This document shows, piece after piece, positions 12,374-18,924 of a DNA stretch of 56,799 nt. Made by a program: the position numbers and the translations under genes. Where the stretch lies: positions 1 to 56,799 of the IMG/VR virus record IMGVR_UViG_3300028610_001687; one strand, written 5' to 3'. The number at the start of each line of letters is the position of its first letter. Position 1 is the first letter of the stretch. Below the pieces are notes generated by a model. It saw nothing but the letters and a program-made list of their open reading frames with translations, did no database searches and was not told where the DNA came from. The stretch is from a virus.

Positions 12374-12969
12374 AGTTTGTAGCCATAGGATTCTGCGAGC
12401 TTTATTGCATCCGGATCTTTTAACTGCTTAGGTCCTTTATAATGACCCGAGTTTATTTTTCGATTGATTGATTCAAGTTCTTTTTTTATTTTGTCTTCTG
12501 GCACTTTGATTTTGATGATGTCAAGCAAGTTGTAAATTTCGAAATCTATATCTTCAACTTTCCATCTATACACTGCACGTTCAGCAATGATATTGTTGAT
12601 GTCTACCCAAAATCTTTCGTATATCAGCTGTCTTCTTTCTGATCCCCTAATGACATATCTTTCGGGTTTATTTGTGGTTCGAGAAGCATGTGCTTTATCT
12701 TTACCAGATTCTAATATAGTCCAGTGCATCATTGATTTGATAACTTCTGGAGGATAACGAACTTGGTGCAACACAATGACATCTTCTGGAAGAACATCAA
12801 AGTGTTGGACAGAAAGCCAGCTAGATTCACCAACAACACCTTCTCCCCACGCAGCGATATCATAATTATAGATTTGCTCCCAACCACATTTAATTCCTAA
12901 GTTGCTTAAGAGGTCAGCAATGAATTTAGTTCCAGATCTCGGACAACCAGTAATAAGAAATCGTTGCAT
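12370..12969 (-). CDS. Sulfotransferase-like P-loop protein, 199 aa
   Basis: The only clear minus-strand gene in the window. Residues about 7-15 read TGCPRSGTK, the PAPS-binding P-loop of the sulfotransferase family. Other family features (VLHQVRYP near residue 69) fit. It would transfer sulfate, or act as a related nucleotide-binding enzyme, on a glycan or small molecule. Its stop overlaps the permuted tRNA candidate. The opposite orientation within a tRNA array suggests a recent moron-type insertion. Confidence 0.72.
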   Translation of the reverse strand: MQRFLITGCPRSGTKFIADLLSNLGIKCGWEQIYNYDIAAWGEGVVGESSWLSVQHFDVLPEDVIVLHQVRYPPEVIKSMMHWTILESGKDKAHASRTTNKPERYVIRGSERRQLIYERFWVDINNIIAERAVYRWKVEDIDFEIYNLLDIIKIKVPEDKIKKELESINRKINSGHYKGPKQLKDPDAIKLAESYGYKL

Positions 12970-12998
12970 AGAATAAATATGCTAGCAAAGTGAAATGT

Positions 12999-13004
12999 TA
13001 TAAT
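12999..13004 (+). promoter_or_regulatory. Extended -10 promoter candidate
   Basis: TGTTATAAT just ahead of tRNA-Val(UAC), in the gap after the start of the minus-strand gene. No good -35 at 16-18 nt. It would restart plus-strand tRNA transcription. Confidence 0.45.
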
Positions 13005-13006
13005 TT

Positions 13007-13077
13007 GCCGCCTTCGTCTAATGGCAGGGCCTAGTCTTTACACGGCTGTGGCGGGAGTTCGATTCTCTCAGGCGGTA
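13007..13077 (+). tRNA. tRNA-Val(UAC)
   Basis: Acceptor GCCGCCT/AGGCGGT, anticodon stem TAGTC/GGCTG with loop TTTACAC (UAC), T arm GGGAG-TTCGATT-CTCTC. CCA not fully encoded. Confidence 0.9.
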
Positions 13078-13182
13078 CCGTCTTCAAAGTCTGGTTGATC
13101 GCCAGGTATAGGAGATGCTTAGCAGGCTCGACTCCGAATCGAGGGATCCTGTTAGTGGGACTTTGCTGGCGGTCCCATGTTT
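13078..13182 (+). ncRNA. tRNA-like structured RNA, possible further permuted relic
   Basis: Squeezed exactly between tRNA-Val and tRNA-Arg. T-arm-like TCTGG-TTGATCG-CCAGG is followed by TATAGGA (13107-13113), a perfect hairpin CTCGA-CTCCGAA-TCGAG, then TCCTGTT (13147-13153), which pairs with TATAGGA at six of seven positions, and a D-arm-like GGGAC/GTCCC. The order fits a permuted tRNA with hairpin linker but no anticodon stem can be made. Alternatively the hairpin is an anticodon arm (CCG). Alternative helices exist. Confidence 0.4.
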
Positions 13183-13254
13183 GCCCTCAGCCACTGGATG
13201 GAACTTCCGGCTACGAACCGGAATGGAGAGGTTCGAGTCCTCTTGAGGGTACCA
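13183..13254 (+). tRNA. tRNA-Arg(ACG)
   Basis: Acceptor GCCCTCA/TGAGGGT, anticodon stem TCCGG/CCGGA with loop CTACGAA (ACG, read as ICG), T arm GAGAG-GTTCGAG-type with CCTCT, encoded ACCA. Confidence 0.88.
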
Positions 13255-13362
13255 ACGGGGAGTTTTCTAGAAACAAACCGGACTGAGACGCTGGAATACC
13301 AGTAGGTCTGATTGATCAGTTATAATCTCCTTGGTTAGGGAGTCCTTTAATCTCAGTTATCT

Positions 13363-13439
13363 GCCCCGATACTCCAATTGGAAGAGAGACACGCCTGAGA
13401 CGCGTGACAGTGTGAGTTCGAATCTCACTCGGGGCACCA
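13363..13439 (+). tRNA. tRNA-Leu(GAG), short variable loop
   Basis: Perfect acceptor GCCCCGA/TCGGGGC, anticodon stem CACGC/GCGTG with loop CTGAGAC (GAG), five-base variable loop, T arm GTGAG-TTCGAAT-CTCAC, ACCA. Confidence 0.9.
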
Positions 13440-13444
13440 GCATC

Positions 13445-13463
13445 GTTGGATCACAAATCCAAC
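13445..13463 (+). other. Spacer hairpin
   Basis: GTTGGAT pairs perfectly with ATCCAAC across CACAA, between two Leu tRNAs; a likely processing spacer. Confidence 0.5.
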
Positions 13464-13469
13464 AGCTAT

Positions 13470-13545
13470 ACCGCCGTACTCCAACGGCAGAGAGAGCGCG
13501 CTTAGAACGCGTAAAGTGGTGGTTCGAATCCACTCGGCGGTACCA
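13470..13545 (+). tRNA. tRNA-Leu(UAG), short variable loop
   Basis: Acceptor ACCGCCG/CGGCGGT, anticodon stem GCGCG/CGCGT with loop CTTAGAA (UAG), five-base variable loop, T arm GGTGG-TTCGAAT-CCACT, ACCA. Confidence 0.9.
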
Positions 13546-13637
13546 GACTATTGTATTAGAGACCGGGCACTAGCGTTAAGCAGATACAGCGGTCGGTGTA
13601 AATCGATCTTGACTTTTACAATGGTGGGCCTTTTTAG

Positions 13638-13666
13638 TTTCACATTGGTTCTTGATTTGATATAAT
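13638..13666 (+). promoter_or_regulatory. Promoter TTCACA-N16-TGATATAAT
   Basis: TATAAT 13661-13666 with extended -10 TGA; -35 TTCACA (13639-13644) at 16 nt or TTTCAC at 17 nt. Drives the lipoprotein gene. Confidence 0.65.
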
Positions 13667-13700
13667 AAGAGAGTATAACAGGGTCACGAAAGGACCAAGA

Positions 13701-14114
13701 ATGAAAAAGTTTATCGGGTTTACGATTGTAATTTTTGCGATTTGTCTCATTACCTCATCGTGTGGATCTGGTGGACCTGATCCTGTAGAAAATGGTGTGA
13801 CGTGCGAGCTAAGTGAAGAATGTGTATCTGGAAACTGTGTAACAGAATTTCAGGATGAGACAGAAGTTGCCGGTGGTTTTTGTACTGATGAATGTGCGTG
13901 GCTCACCACCGACGGCGAAGAATGTGAAGCTGGTTTGGATTGTCTAGTAGACTCCTGTCCAGATACAGAACTTTGTCTCAGGTATAATCCGACCGGTGAA
14001 AAAGTTTGTTTTCAAAAATGTACTGCTAATGAAGACTGTAGGGTTAATGAAGGTTGGGAATGTGTCTGTCTAGACTTCTTCTGTGATGCTCAGGCCTGCG
14101 TTCCACCTCTATAG
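13701..14114 (+). CDS. Cys-rich lipoprotein, 137 aa
   Basis: A lipoprotein signal peptide: Lys-Lys, hydrophobic core and LITSSC with Cys near residue 21. The mature part has about 16 Cys in repeats such as EECVSGNCV and LDCLVDSC, typical of secreted Cys-rich proteins of Myxococcota-like bacteria. It has its own promoter and the binding site GAAAGGA. Likely sits on the host or periplasmic surface after infection. Function unknown; superinfection exclusion is one guess. Confidence 0.72.
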   Translation: MKKFIGFTIVIFAICLITSSCGSGGPDPVENGVTCELSEECVSGNCVTEFQDETEVAGGFCTDECAWLTTDGEECEAGLDCLVDSCPDTELCLRYNPTGEKVCFQKCTANEDCRVNEGWECVCLDFFCDAQACVPPL

Positions 14115-14225
14115 AAAGTCAGACGTTAGTCGTGCGTCTTTAAATTAAGTCGATCCGCCGGTAGGTGAATAAACAAGAGTCGGTATACCGGTAACGCCGA
14201 TCGTACGGGTGGAAGGCCTGATCTA

Positions 14226-14306
14226 GGGAGTGCTGAGCATTGGCGAGCTCACCTGGCTGTAAACCAGACGCTTCGGCTGTTGGTGGTTCAACTCCACCGG
14301 CTCCCA
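14226..14306 (+). tRNA. tRNA-Tyr(GUA)
   Basis: Loop CTGTAAA (GUA) on stem CTGG/CCAG, long variable arm, T arm GGTGG-TTCAACT-CCACC, acceptor GGGAGTG/GGCTCCC with the innermost pair mismatched. Confidence 0.87.
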
Positions 14307-14325
14307 CCGAATGAAAAGGAATATC

Positions 14326-14640
14326 ATGAAACTACACAGCTCAAGTAAAAATTCAGTCCTAGCAGAATTCGAAGATGGTATCGACTATAAGCATAATTTA
14401 TGTTTTAGCACACCACTGTATCACCACGAATTTGTCTGCACGGATGAAGCTCTTCAGACTATCGAGTCCTGGTATTGGAATAATGTCAGAAGCGATAAAG
14501 ATGAGTTGATCGAACCAGAATTTAATTTCGATGCTTGTTATGACATTCCTGGTATGATGTATGTAAGTGCTTGGAGTGATGGGTTCGATAAAGAAGACGG
14601 TGAAATTATCGGAACAACATACGGAAGAATCTGTTTGTAG
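14326..14640 (+). CDS. Hypothetical protein, 104 aa
   Basis: AAAGGA at 14315-14320 supports the second ATG (14326). Acidic, aromatic-rich protein with no recognised motif. It lies between tRNA-Tyr and tRNA-Met. Confidence 0.6.
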   Translation: MKLHSSSKNSVLAEFEDGIDYKHNLCFSTPLYHHEFVCTDEALQTIESWYWNNVRSDKDELIEPEFNFDACYDIPGMMYVSAWSDGFDKEDGEIIGTTYGRICL

Positions 14641-14647
14641 ATACTCA

Positions 14648-14721
14648 GGGCCCTTAGCTTAGCGGTCTAAAGCTCTCGGCTCATAACCGAGTCATCCTAG
14701 GTTCGAATCCTAGAGGGCCCA
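14648..14721 (+). tRNA. tRNA-Met(CAU) (or Ile2)
   Basis: Acceptor GGGCCCT/AGGGCCC, anticodon stem CTCGG/CCGAG with loop CTCATAA (CAU), T arm CTAGG-TTCGAAT-CCTAG. Confidence 0.9.
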
Positions 14722-14731
14722 CAAAGTAAAT

Positions 14732-14803
14732 AGGCCAGTAGCTCAATGGTAGAGCGCATGCCTTATAAGCGTGTGATTTAGGGTTCGATTCCCTTCTGGC
14801 CTA
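14732..14803 (+). tRNA. tRNA-Ile(UAU)
   Basis: Acceptor AGGCCAG/CTGGCCT, D arm GCTC...GAGC, loop CTTATAA (UAU), T arm with TTCGATT. Confidence 0.9.
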
Positions 14804-14815
14804 CTAATTTTTATT

Positions 14816-14893
14816 GCCTCCGTGGTGTTTAATGTGCAGCATACCAGACTTTTAATCTGTGCGGTGAAGGTTCGAATCCTTCCGGGGGTACCA
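14816..14893 (+). tRNA. tRNA-Lys(UUU)
   Basis: Acceptor GCCTCCG/CGGGGGT, loop CTTTTAA (UUU), T arm GAAGG-TTCGAAT-CCTTC, ACCA. Confidence 0.9.
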
Positions 14894-14898
14894 ATTTC

Positions 14899-14973
14899 GG
14901 CGTGGTAGGATAACGGTAGTCTCCGAGACTTTCAATCTTGGTTGTGCGAGTTCGACTCTCGTCCACGTCACCA
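14899..14973 (+). tRNA. tRNA-Glu(UUC)
   Basis: Acceptor GGCGTGG/CCACGTC, anticodon stem CGAGA/TCTTG with loop CTTTCAA (UUC), T loop TTCGACT, ACCA. Confidence 0.9.
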
Positions 14974-14982
14974 AACAGTGGG

Positions 14983-15061
14983 TGCCCGTCCGTCACCCAG
15001 TAGCAGTATACTGCAGCTCTCTACAAAGTGAGATAAGCTAGCTAAAGTCGAACAACGGGCA
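14983..15061 (+). ncRNA. Closed-stem structured RNA (element 2)
   Basis: TGCCCGT (14983-14989) pairs perfectly with ACGGGCA (15055-15061). A palindromic GCAGTATACTGC hairpin lies inside. The 7-bp stem and 79-nt size mimic a tRNA but no T or anticodon arm fits. Role unknown. Confidence 0.45.
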
Positions 15062-15066
15062 AATTT

Positions 15067-15140
15067 CGCATCGTAGCATAAGGTAGTGCACCACACTGTC
15101 AATGTGGAAGGCGAGGGTTCAAATCCCTTCGGTGCGACCA
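15067..15140 (+). tRNA. tRNA-Asp(GUC)
   Basis: Acceptor CGCATCG/CGGTGCG, anticodon stem CCACA/TGTGG with loop CTGTCAA (GUC), T arm GAGGG-TTCAAAT-CCCTT, ACCA. Confidence 0.9.
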
Positions 15141-15144
15141 ATTT

Positions 15145-15217
15145 CCCACTCTTGCAGAGATGGTCAATGCGCTCGGTTGAAGCCCGAGAGATTGTGGTTC
15201 GAGTCCACAGGGTGGGA
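15145..15217 (+). tRNA. tRNA-Phe(GAA)
   Basis: Acceptor CCCACTC/GGGTGGG, anticodon stem CTCGG/CCGAG with loop TTGAAGC (GAA), T arm TGTGG-TTCGAGT-CCACA. Confidence 0.9.
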
Positions 15218-15232
15218 CTAATCTTTCTTTTG

Positions 15233-15261
15233 TTTACATATGAGTGTGAGAGTGGTATTAT
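15233..15261 (+). promoter_or_regulatory. Promoter TTTACA-N17-TGGTATTAT
   Basis: TTTACA 15233-15238, 17-nt spacer ending TGG, TATTAT 15256-15261. Nearly identical in spacer to the promoter at 10901. Drives the gene at 15295. Confidence 0.75.
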
Positions 15262-15294
15262 ATAATTCACACTCTCAATTGAAACGGAGAAAAC

Positions 15295-16317
15295 ATGCAA
15301 AAGTATGGAAATATCGATGGCGCACTTAGTAAACTTCAAGAATATGATTCTAATATTTTTACCCAAGCGGTAGATGTTGGAAAGCTAACATTTACAGACA
15401 GTGAAGATCACGGGATGCTTGTGACAGAGGATGACAAGCGTCTCTCTCTCACGAAAGCTAGCGTCACTTCGTTGGCAAGATTTATCAAGCTGCCTGCTGG
15501 TTACATCCGGACAGCATCTTCAACACTTGTCAATAAATCGCTCAGGGAGTTCGGTGAACAGCTTCAAAATCCAATCGGTCAAGCTATTATTCATCAGAAC
15601 CCTGTCGACGGTAGGTTCACTCTTCGTGGCGTTATCGCTGAAGGAAAGAAATTCCGCGCCAATGCTCTTATGTTGGAGAATGTAAAACGCATTTTCAACG
15701 ACGATGTAAAGATTGAACATGCTCCGTGGTCAGTTAGTGATCATCCAGCGTTCTTCCGCACTCGCCTCATTTGGCCAGATACTGGAATTGAAGTTGATGG
15801 CTCACCGATCATGATGGGCATGGATCTGTTGAACTCTGATGTTGAACATGTCCAAGAGCAGATCAATCTCTTGCTTTACCGTCAGATCTGCACGAATGGA
15901 ATGATTGCGCAGTATGGTGGTCGACCGTATTTCTACATGGACAACAAAAAGTCCGCAATCTTCGATTATGAAGCTGTCATCAAGTCAGTATCTAATCGAG
16001 TTGGTGATGATGCAAAGCAGTGTTATGAAAATGTAAGAACTGCACAGACAGATCGCATGACTGCGTCTGATGCTCTCGACAGGCTCGTAGAACTTGAAAA
16101 ACAAAAGAAATTGCCTAAGTCCTTTGTTGTAAAGACGATGACTGCAATTAGTGAAGATCTCTCGTTCAAGAGTCGTTGGGACCTGGTAAACGCCATCACC
16201 GCTCAGGCAAGGAAGTATAAAGACGAAGCACGTCTTCGTTATGAAATCGTTGGTGGTAATGTTCTTGGTCTTTCATTCAAGGCCGAGAAAAAGAAAGTAG
16301 AAACTGTAAAAGCTTAG
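15295..16317 (+). CDS. DUF932-like phage protein, 340 aa
   Basis: Own promoter and an ACGGAGA binding site before ATG 15295. The central region (LRGVIAEGKKFRANALMLE, FRTRLIWP, CTNGMI) resembles DUF932 / phage-plasmid-like proteins, whose function is unknown; the match is by overall pattern and is tentative. Length about right for that family. It is the largest protein gene in the RNA array and independently transcribed. Confidence 0.5.
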   Translation: MQKYGNIDGALSKLQEYDSNIFTQAVDVGKLTFTDSEDHGMLVTEDDKRLSLTKASVTSLARFIKLPAGYIRTASSTLVNKSLREFGEQLQNPIGQAIIHQNPVDGRFTLRGVIAEGKKFRANALMLENVKRIFNDDVKIEHAPWSVSDHPAFFRTRLIWPDTGIEVDGSPIMMGMDLLNSDVEHVQEQINLLLYRQICTNGMIAQYGGRPYFYMDNKKSAIFDYEAVIKSVSNRVGDDAKQCYENVRTAQTDRMTASDALDRLVELEKQKKLPKSFVVKTMTAISEDLSFKSRWDLVNAITAQARKYKDEARLRYEIVGGNVLGLSFKAEKKKVETVKA

Positions 16318-16324
16318 ATTAGTT

Positions 16325-16370
16325 TTCCCGACCCGACGGGAAGGAGAGGTTAAAATCCTCATCGGGATAT
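16325..16370 (+). ncRNA. Mini tRNA-like hairpin (acceptor plus T arm)
   Basis: TCCCGA pairs with TCGGGA around a T-arm-like GAGG-TTAAAAT-CCTC, without D or anticodon arms. It could be a deleted tRNA or, alternatively, part of the 3' end of the previous transcript (CCCGACGGG hairpin). Confidence 0.35.
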
Positions 16371-16447
16371 CCCTCCTTGGTGGCAATGTGCAACATACCG
16401 GGCTCTTAACCCGTGAGATCTAGGTTCAAATCCTAGAGGGGGGACCA
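16371..16447 (+). tRNA. tRNA-Lys(CUU)
   Basis: Acceptor CCCTCCT/AGGGGGG, anticodon stem CGGG/CCCG with loop CTCTTAA (CUU), T arm CTAGG-TTCAAAT-CCTAG, ACCA. Confidence 0.9.
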
Positions 16448-16466
16448 ATTTTTTGAAAGGAAAATC

Positions 16467-16757
16467 ATGTTTAAAGATCAATTTGGAAATGTTTTGACTA
16501 TTGGTGATGTCGTAGTTTATGCAAAAGGATATTCTACAAAAGTTGCAACAATTGCAAAAATTACAAAGATGGTTCTAAGAGAAGATAGTCGTTGGGAACG
16601 CTCATACATGTCAGTTCGACCTCTTGAAAAGCAATACCAATATGCAACGAAGACATATAAAACCGGTTTAGGATATGCGCGCGGGCTGCAGCGGCCAGAG
16701 CGAGTTATCAAAGTTGATCCTGCTCTTCTTGAACAAGCATTAACAAAAACTTTCTAA
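16467..16757 (+). CDS. Hypothetical protein, 96 aa
   Basis: GAAAGGAA precedes ATG 16467. Basic, beta-rich small protein whose N terminus (GNVLTIGDVVVYAKG) resembles small SH3-like barrels. No firm family. Confidence 0.6.
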   Translation: MFKDQFGNVLTIGDVVVYAKGYSTKVATIAKITKMVLREDSRWERSYMSVRPLEKQYQYATKTYKTGLGYARGLQRPERVIKVDPALLEQALTKTF

Positions 16758-16762
16758 GTTTT

Positions 16763-16835
16763 GCCATCGTGGCTCGAAAGGATAGGCGCCGGATTTCTAC
16801 TCCGGTTTATGGGGGTTCGAATCCTCTCGATGGTA
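16763..16835 (+). tRNA. tRNA-Arg(UCU)
   Basis: Acceptor GCCATCG/CGATGGT, anticodon stem CCGGA/TCCGG with loop TTTCTAC (UCU), T loop TTCGAAT. Confidence 0.9.
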
Positions 16836-16849
16836 CTCATACTTATATC

Positions 16850-17320
16850 GTGAAGCGTCAGAAAAAGAAGTGGTCCTGCGGCGCTGCCGTCGTAAGAAAT
16901 ACTTTCCGAGTATTTGGAGTGCGAGTCGCAGAACACGAAATTAGAGCATGTGCTGGAACTCACCAAGATTATGGAACGTCAGAAGTAGGAATCTTGAAAG
17001 CTCTCAGAGCTTGGGGATTCCATCCGAAACAGCACTCCTTCGATGATAAGCAGAAAGCAACAGAGTGGCTCCACGAGACTCTGGCGAACGGCCAGCCGGT
17101 TATATTAGCCGTAGAGAATTGGGAGCATTGGATTCTCGCAATTGGCAGTCTAGGAACTTCTGGGATTGCTATCTTCGATTCCTCGAATTTCAAAGTCAAC
17201 TTATATGAGAACGGCACACACGTATGGAATGACAAGAAACTCATACATATGTGGTGGAACGATAGAAAGTCAATAACGGTAGATCAAAAGAGAATTTATG
17301 CGATCAGCGTTAGAAAATAA
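16850..17320 (+). CDS. C39/papain-like cysteine peptidase domain protein, 156 aa
   Basis: The frame is open from 16769, but that part is tRNA-Arg, so GTG 16850 is the likely start, 14 bases after the tRNA. Residues about 4-12 hold a Gln followed by WSCGAA, the oxyanion Gln and catalytic Cys of C39-type peptidases. A later EHWILAIG gives the His and IFDSS the Asp/Asn. C39 domains cleave double-glycine leader peptides; a stand-alone phage copy could process a phage or host peptide. No ABC-transporter domain is attached. Confidence 0.65.
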   Translation: MKRQKKKWSCGAAVVRNTFRVFGVRVAEHEIRACAGTHQDYGTSEVGILKALRAWGFHPKQHSFDDKQKATEWLHETLANGQPVILAVENWEHWILAIGSLGTSGIAIFDSSNFKVNLYENGTHVWNDKKLIHMWWNDRKSITVDQKRIYAISVRK

Positions 17321-17391
17321 GTCGAGCAATCTGAGATTAGGCGAGATTCCAAACCTTGCTAGCGTGGGTTTGATTCCCCGGTTCGGCGCCA
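17321..17391 (+). tRNA. Degenerate tRNA-Trp(CCA)-like gene
   Basis: Acceptor GTCGAGC/GTTCGGC, G73 and encoded CCA are good. The hairpin CGAGA/CCTTG with loop TTCCAAA gives CCA, but the D arm is short without GG and the T stem has mismatches. It starts at the base after the C39-like gene's stop codon. Confidence 0.5.
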
Positions 17392-17393
17392 AT

Positions 17394-17466
17394 GGCTCCG
17401 TAGTCTAGAGGATCAGGCACTTGATTCCTAATCAAGTTTACGAGGGTTCAAATCCTTCCGGAGTCA
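17394..17466 (+). tRNA. tRNA-Arg(CCU)
   Basis: Acceptor GGCTCCG/CGGAGTC, anticodon stem CTTGA/TCAAG with loop TTCCTAA (CCU), T arm GAGGG-TTCAAAT-CCTTC. Confidence 0.9.
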
Positions 17467-17503
17467 CTTTTAGAAAAATCTACCATGTTTGCATACTTAA
17501 TGC

Positions 17504-18175
17504 ATGAGAAAGCAAGCAGGTAGACGAAAATACCACTACATTTATAAAACAACATGTACTATAACGAATCGATATTACATTGGAATGCATTCTACAGATG
17601 ATCTCGAAGATGGTTATCTAGGATCAGGAAAAAGACTTTGGTATTCAATTAAGAAATATGGAAAAGAGAATCATGTTCGAGAAATTGTAGAATTTTTTTC
17701 AGATCGAGAAAGTCTTAAAAAACAAGAAATACAGATCATAACAGAAGATTTGATCGACGATAAACTGTGCATGAATCTCAGAAAAGGCGGGAGCGGATTT
17801 GATAGTGAAGAAGCAAGTCGAATATCTGCTATGGGATGGAAGAATGGAAAAACAAGAGAAGCAAATCGTCAAGTTTGGATTATTCAAAAAGAAAAAATGT
17901 TTAAAAACCTTGAAAAAGGTCGAACAAGTGAAGCTCAAAGAAAAAAACTTTTAAATAATCAAAATTGGTTAGGTAAGAAACATGAGCCAGAAACAATTGA
18001 AAAAATGAGACAGTCTGCAGTTGGAAAACATATGGGCGACAAGAATGGATCTTTTGGATCAAAATGGATCTTTAATGAAAGATTAAGACAATCCAAAAGA
18101 ATTATGAAAGAAGAAATAGAGGTTTATCTTTCTCAAGGATGGAAGATTGGAAGAAAGCAATACAATGGCGAGTAG
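17504..18175 (+). CDS. GIY-YIG homing endonuclease with NUMOD3-like repeats
   Basis: Residues about 10-37 give YHYIYK and RYYIGMHST, the GIY-YIG pattern, followed by the conserved Arg/Glu region. The C-terminal part holds GKKHEPETIEKMR-type NUMOD3 DNA-binding motifs. T4 Seg-type free-standing enzymes have this build and spread by cutting sites near their own gene. Its last 10 bases, including the stop, overlap tRNA-Gln(CUG). Codon use is more A-rich than the neighbours, consistent with a mobile gene. Confidence 0.88.
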   Translation: MRKQAGRRKYHYIYKTTCTITNRYYIGMHSTDDLEDGYLGSGKRLWYSIKKYGKENHVREIVEFFSDRESLKKQEIQIITEDLIDDKLCMNLRKGGSGFDSEEASRISAMGWKNGKTREANRQVWIIQKEKMFKNLEKGRTSEAQRKKLLNNQNWLGKKHEPETIEKMRQSAVGKHMGDKNGSFGSKWIFNERLRQSKRIMKEEIEVYLSQGWKIGRKQYNGE

Positions 18176-18238
18176 CACAATTGGCGGTGCAGTCGGCTCT
18201 GACCCGAAAGGTTGTAGGTTCAAATCCTACTTCGCCAA
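18166..18238 (+). tRNA. tRNA-Gln(CUG)
   Basis: Acceptor TGGCGAG/TTCGCCA, anticodon stem TCGG/CCGA with loop CTCTGAC (CUG), T arm GTAGG-TTCAAAT-CCTAC. Its first 10 bases are the end of the homing endonuclease gene. Confidence 0.9.
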
Positions 18239-18274
18239 CCGCGCTGGTATAACATAAGCTGAGAGGAAAAGCAA

Positions 18275-18484
18275 ATGAGTAGCATTGAAGTATTTGAATG
18301 TAACGCTGAAGCTATCGTCTGTGGAGAGACTTACGATGTTAAAATTGTGACTGGCCCAGATGACGACAACTTATGCAAAGTTGATATACCTTTTGCCAGC
18401 GATTTTGTGGAAAGAGTCGCTGTGTTGAGATCAAATATCTTTCCAAGGGATGAAGTAGCAGTTTCTATCTTAATGGGAGTTTAG
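18275..18484 (+). CDS. Hypothetical protein, 69 aa
   Basis: GAGAGGAAA precedes ATG 18275. Small acidic beta-rich protein, no motif recognised. Confidence 0.6.
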   Translation: MSSIEVFECNAEAIVCGETYDVKIVTGPDDDNLCKVDIPFASDFVERVAVLRSNIFPRDEVAVSILMGV

Positions 18485-18543
18485 CTTAGCTTAGCGTTGT
18501 TCGGGAGGTTCCGACGCTATATAAAAGAACAATCTCCCCACTA

Positions 18544-18616
18544 CGGGGTGTAAGTCAGTGGTCAGACAACTCGTCTTGGACACGAGAGGTCAGCGGTTCG
18601 AATCCGCTCTCCCCGA
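18544..18616 (+). tRNA. tRNA-Pro(UGG)
   Basis: Acceptor CGGGGTG/CTCCCCG (one mismatch), anticodon stem CTCGT/ACGAG with loop CTTGGAC (UGG), T arm AGCGG-TTCGAAT-CCGCT. Confidence 0.9.
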
Positions 18617-18669
18617 CCGGCAGTTTTGTTCTCTTCGGGTTCTGCCAAATATAAAAAACTCGGACTAAT

Positions 18670-18740
18670 GCGGATATGGTATAGTGGTATTATTCGACGT
18701 TGCCAACGTTGAGATTAGGGTTCGATTCCCTATGTCCGCA
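18670..18740 (+). tRNA. tRNA-Gly(GCC)
   Basis: Acceptor GCGGATA/TGTCCGC, anticodon stem CGACG/CGTTG with loop TTGCCAA (GCC), T loop TTCGATT. Confidence 0.9.
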
Positions 18741-18742
18741 CC

Positions 18743-18827
18743 GAGACATGGCGAGCTTTGGCGGCGTAGCGTGGGATCTAGCGATGCCAGAACAAAGAGC
18801 TAGACGAAGTAACCACAACCATGTCTC
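18743..18827 (+). ncRNA. Closed-stem structured RNA (element 3)
   Basis: GAGACATGG (18743-18751) pairs perfectly over 9 bp with CCATGTCTC (18819-18827); inside, TGGC/GCCA and an imperfect AGCTTTG/CAAAGAGCT helix. It fills the gap between the two Gly tRNAs. No tRNA arms fit. Confidence 0.5.
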
Positions 18828-18833
18828 AACTAA

Positions 18834-18907
18834 GCGCTTGTGGTATAAAGGCAGAATTCTAGGTTTCCACCCTGGCGATGTGGGTTCGATTCCCACCAGG
18901 CGCTCCA
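18834..18907 (+). tRNA. tRNA-Gly(UCC)
   Basis: Acceptor GCGCTTG/CAGGCGC, anticodon stem CTAGG/CCTGG with loop TTTCCAC (UCC), T arm GTGGG-TTCGATT-CCCAC, T73 and CCA. Confidence 0.9.
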
Positions 18908-18924
18908 ATATACACTCTAGCATC

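Noticed and set aside
11104-12382. Several 60-130 codon ORFs on both strands across the tRNA run
   Set aside because: They read through tRNA genes and have no start signals; frames arise because the RNA genes lack stops by chance.
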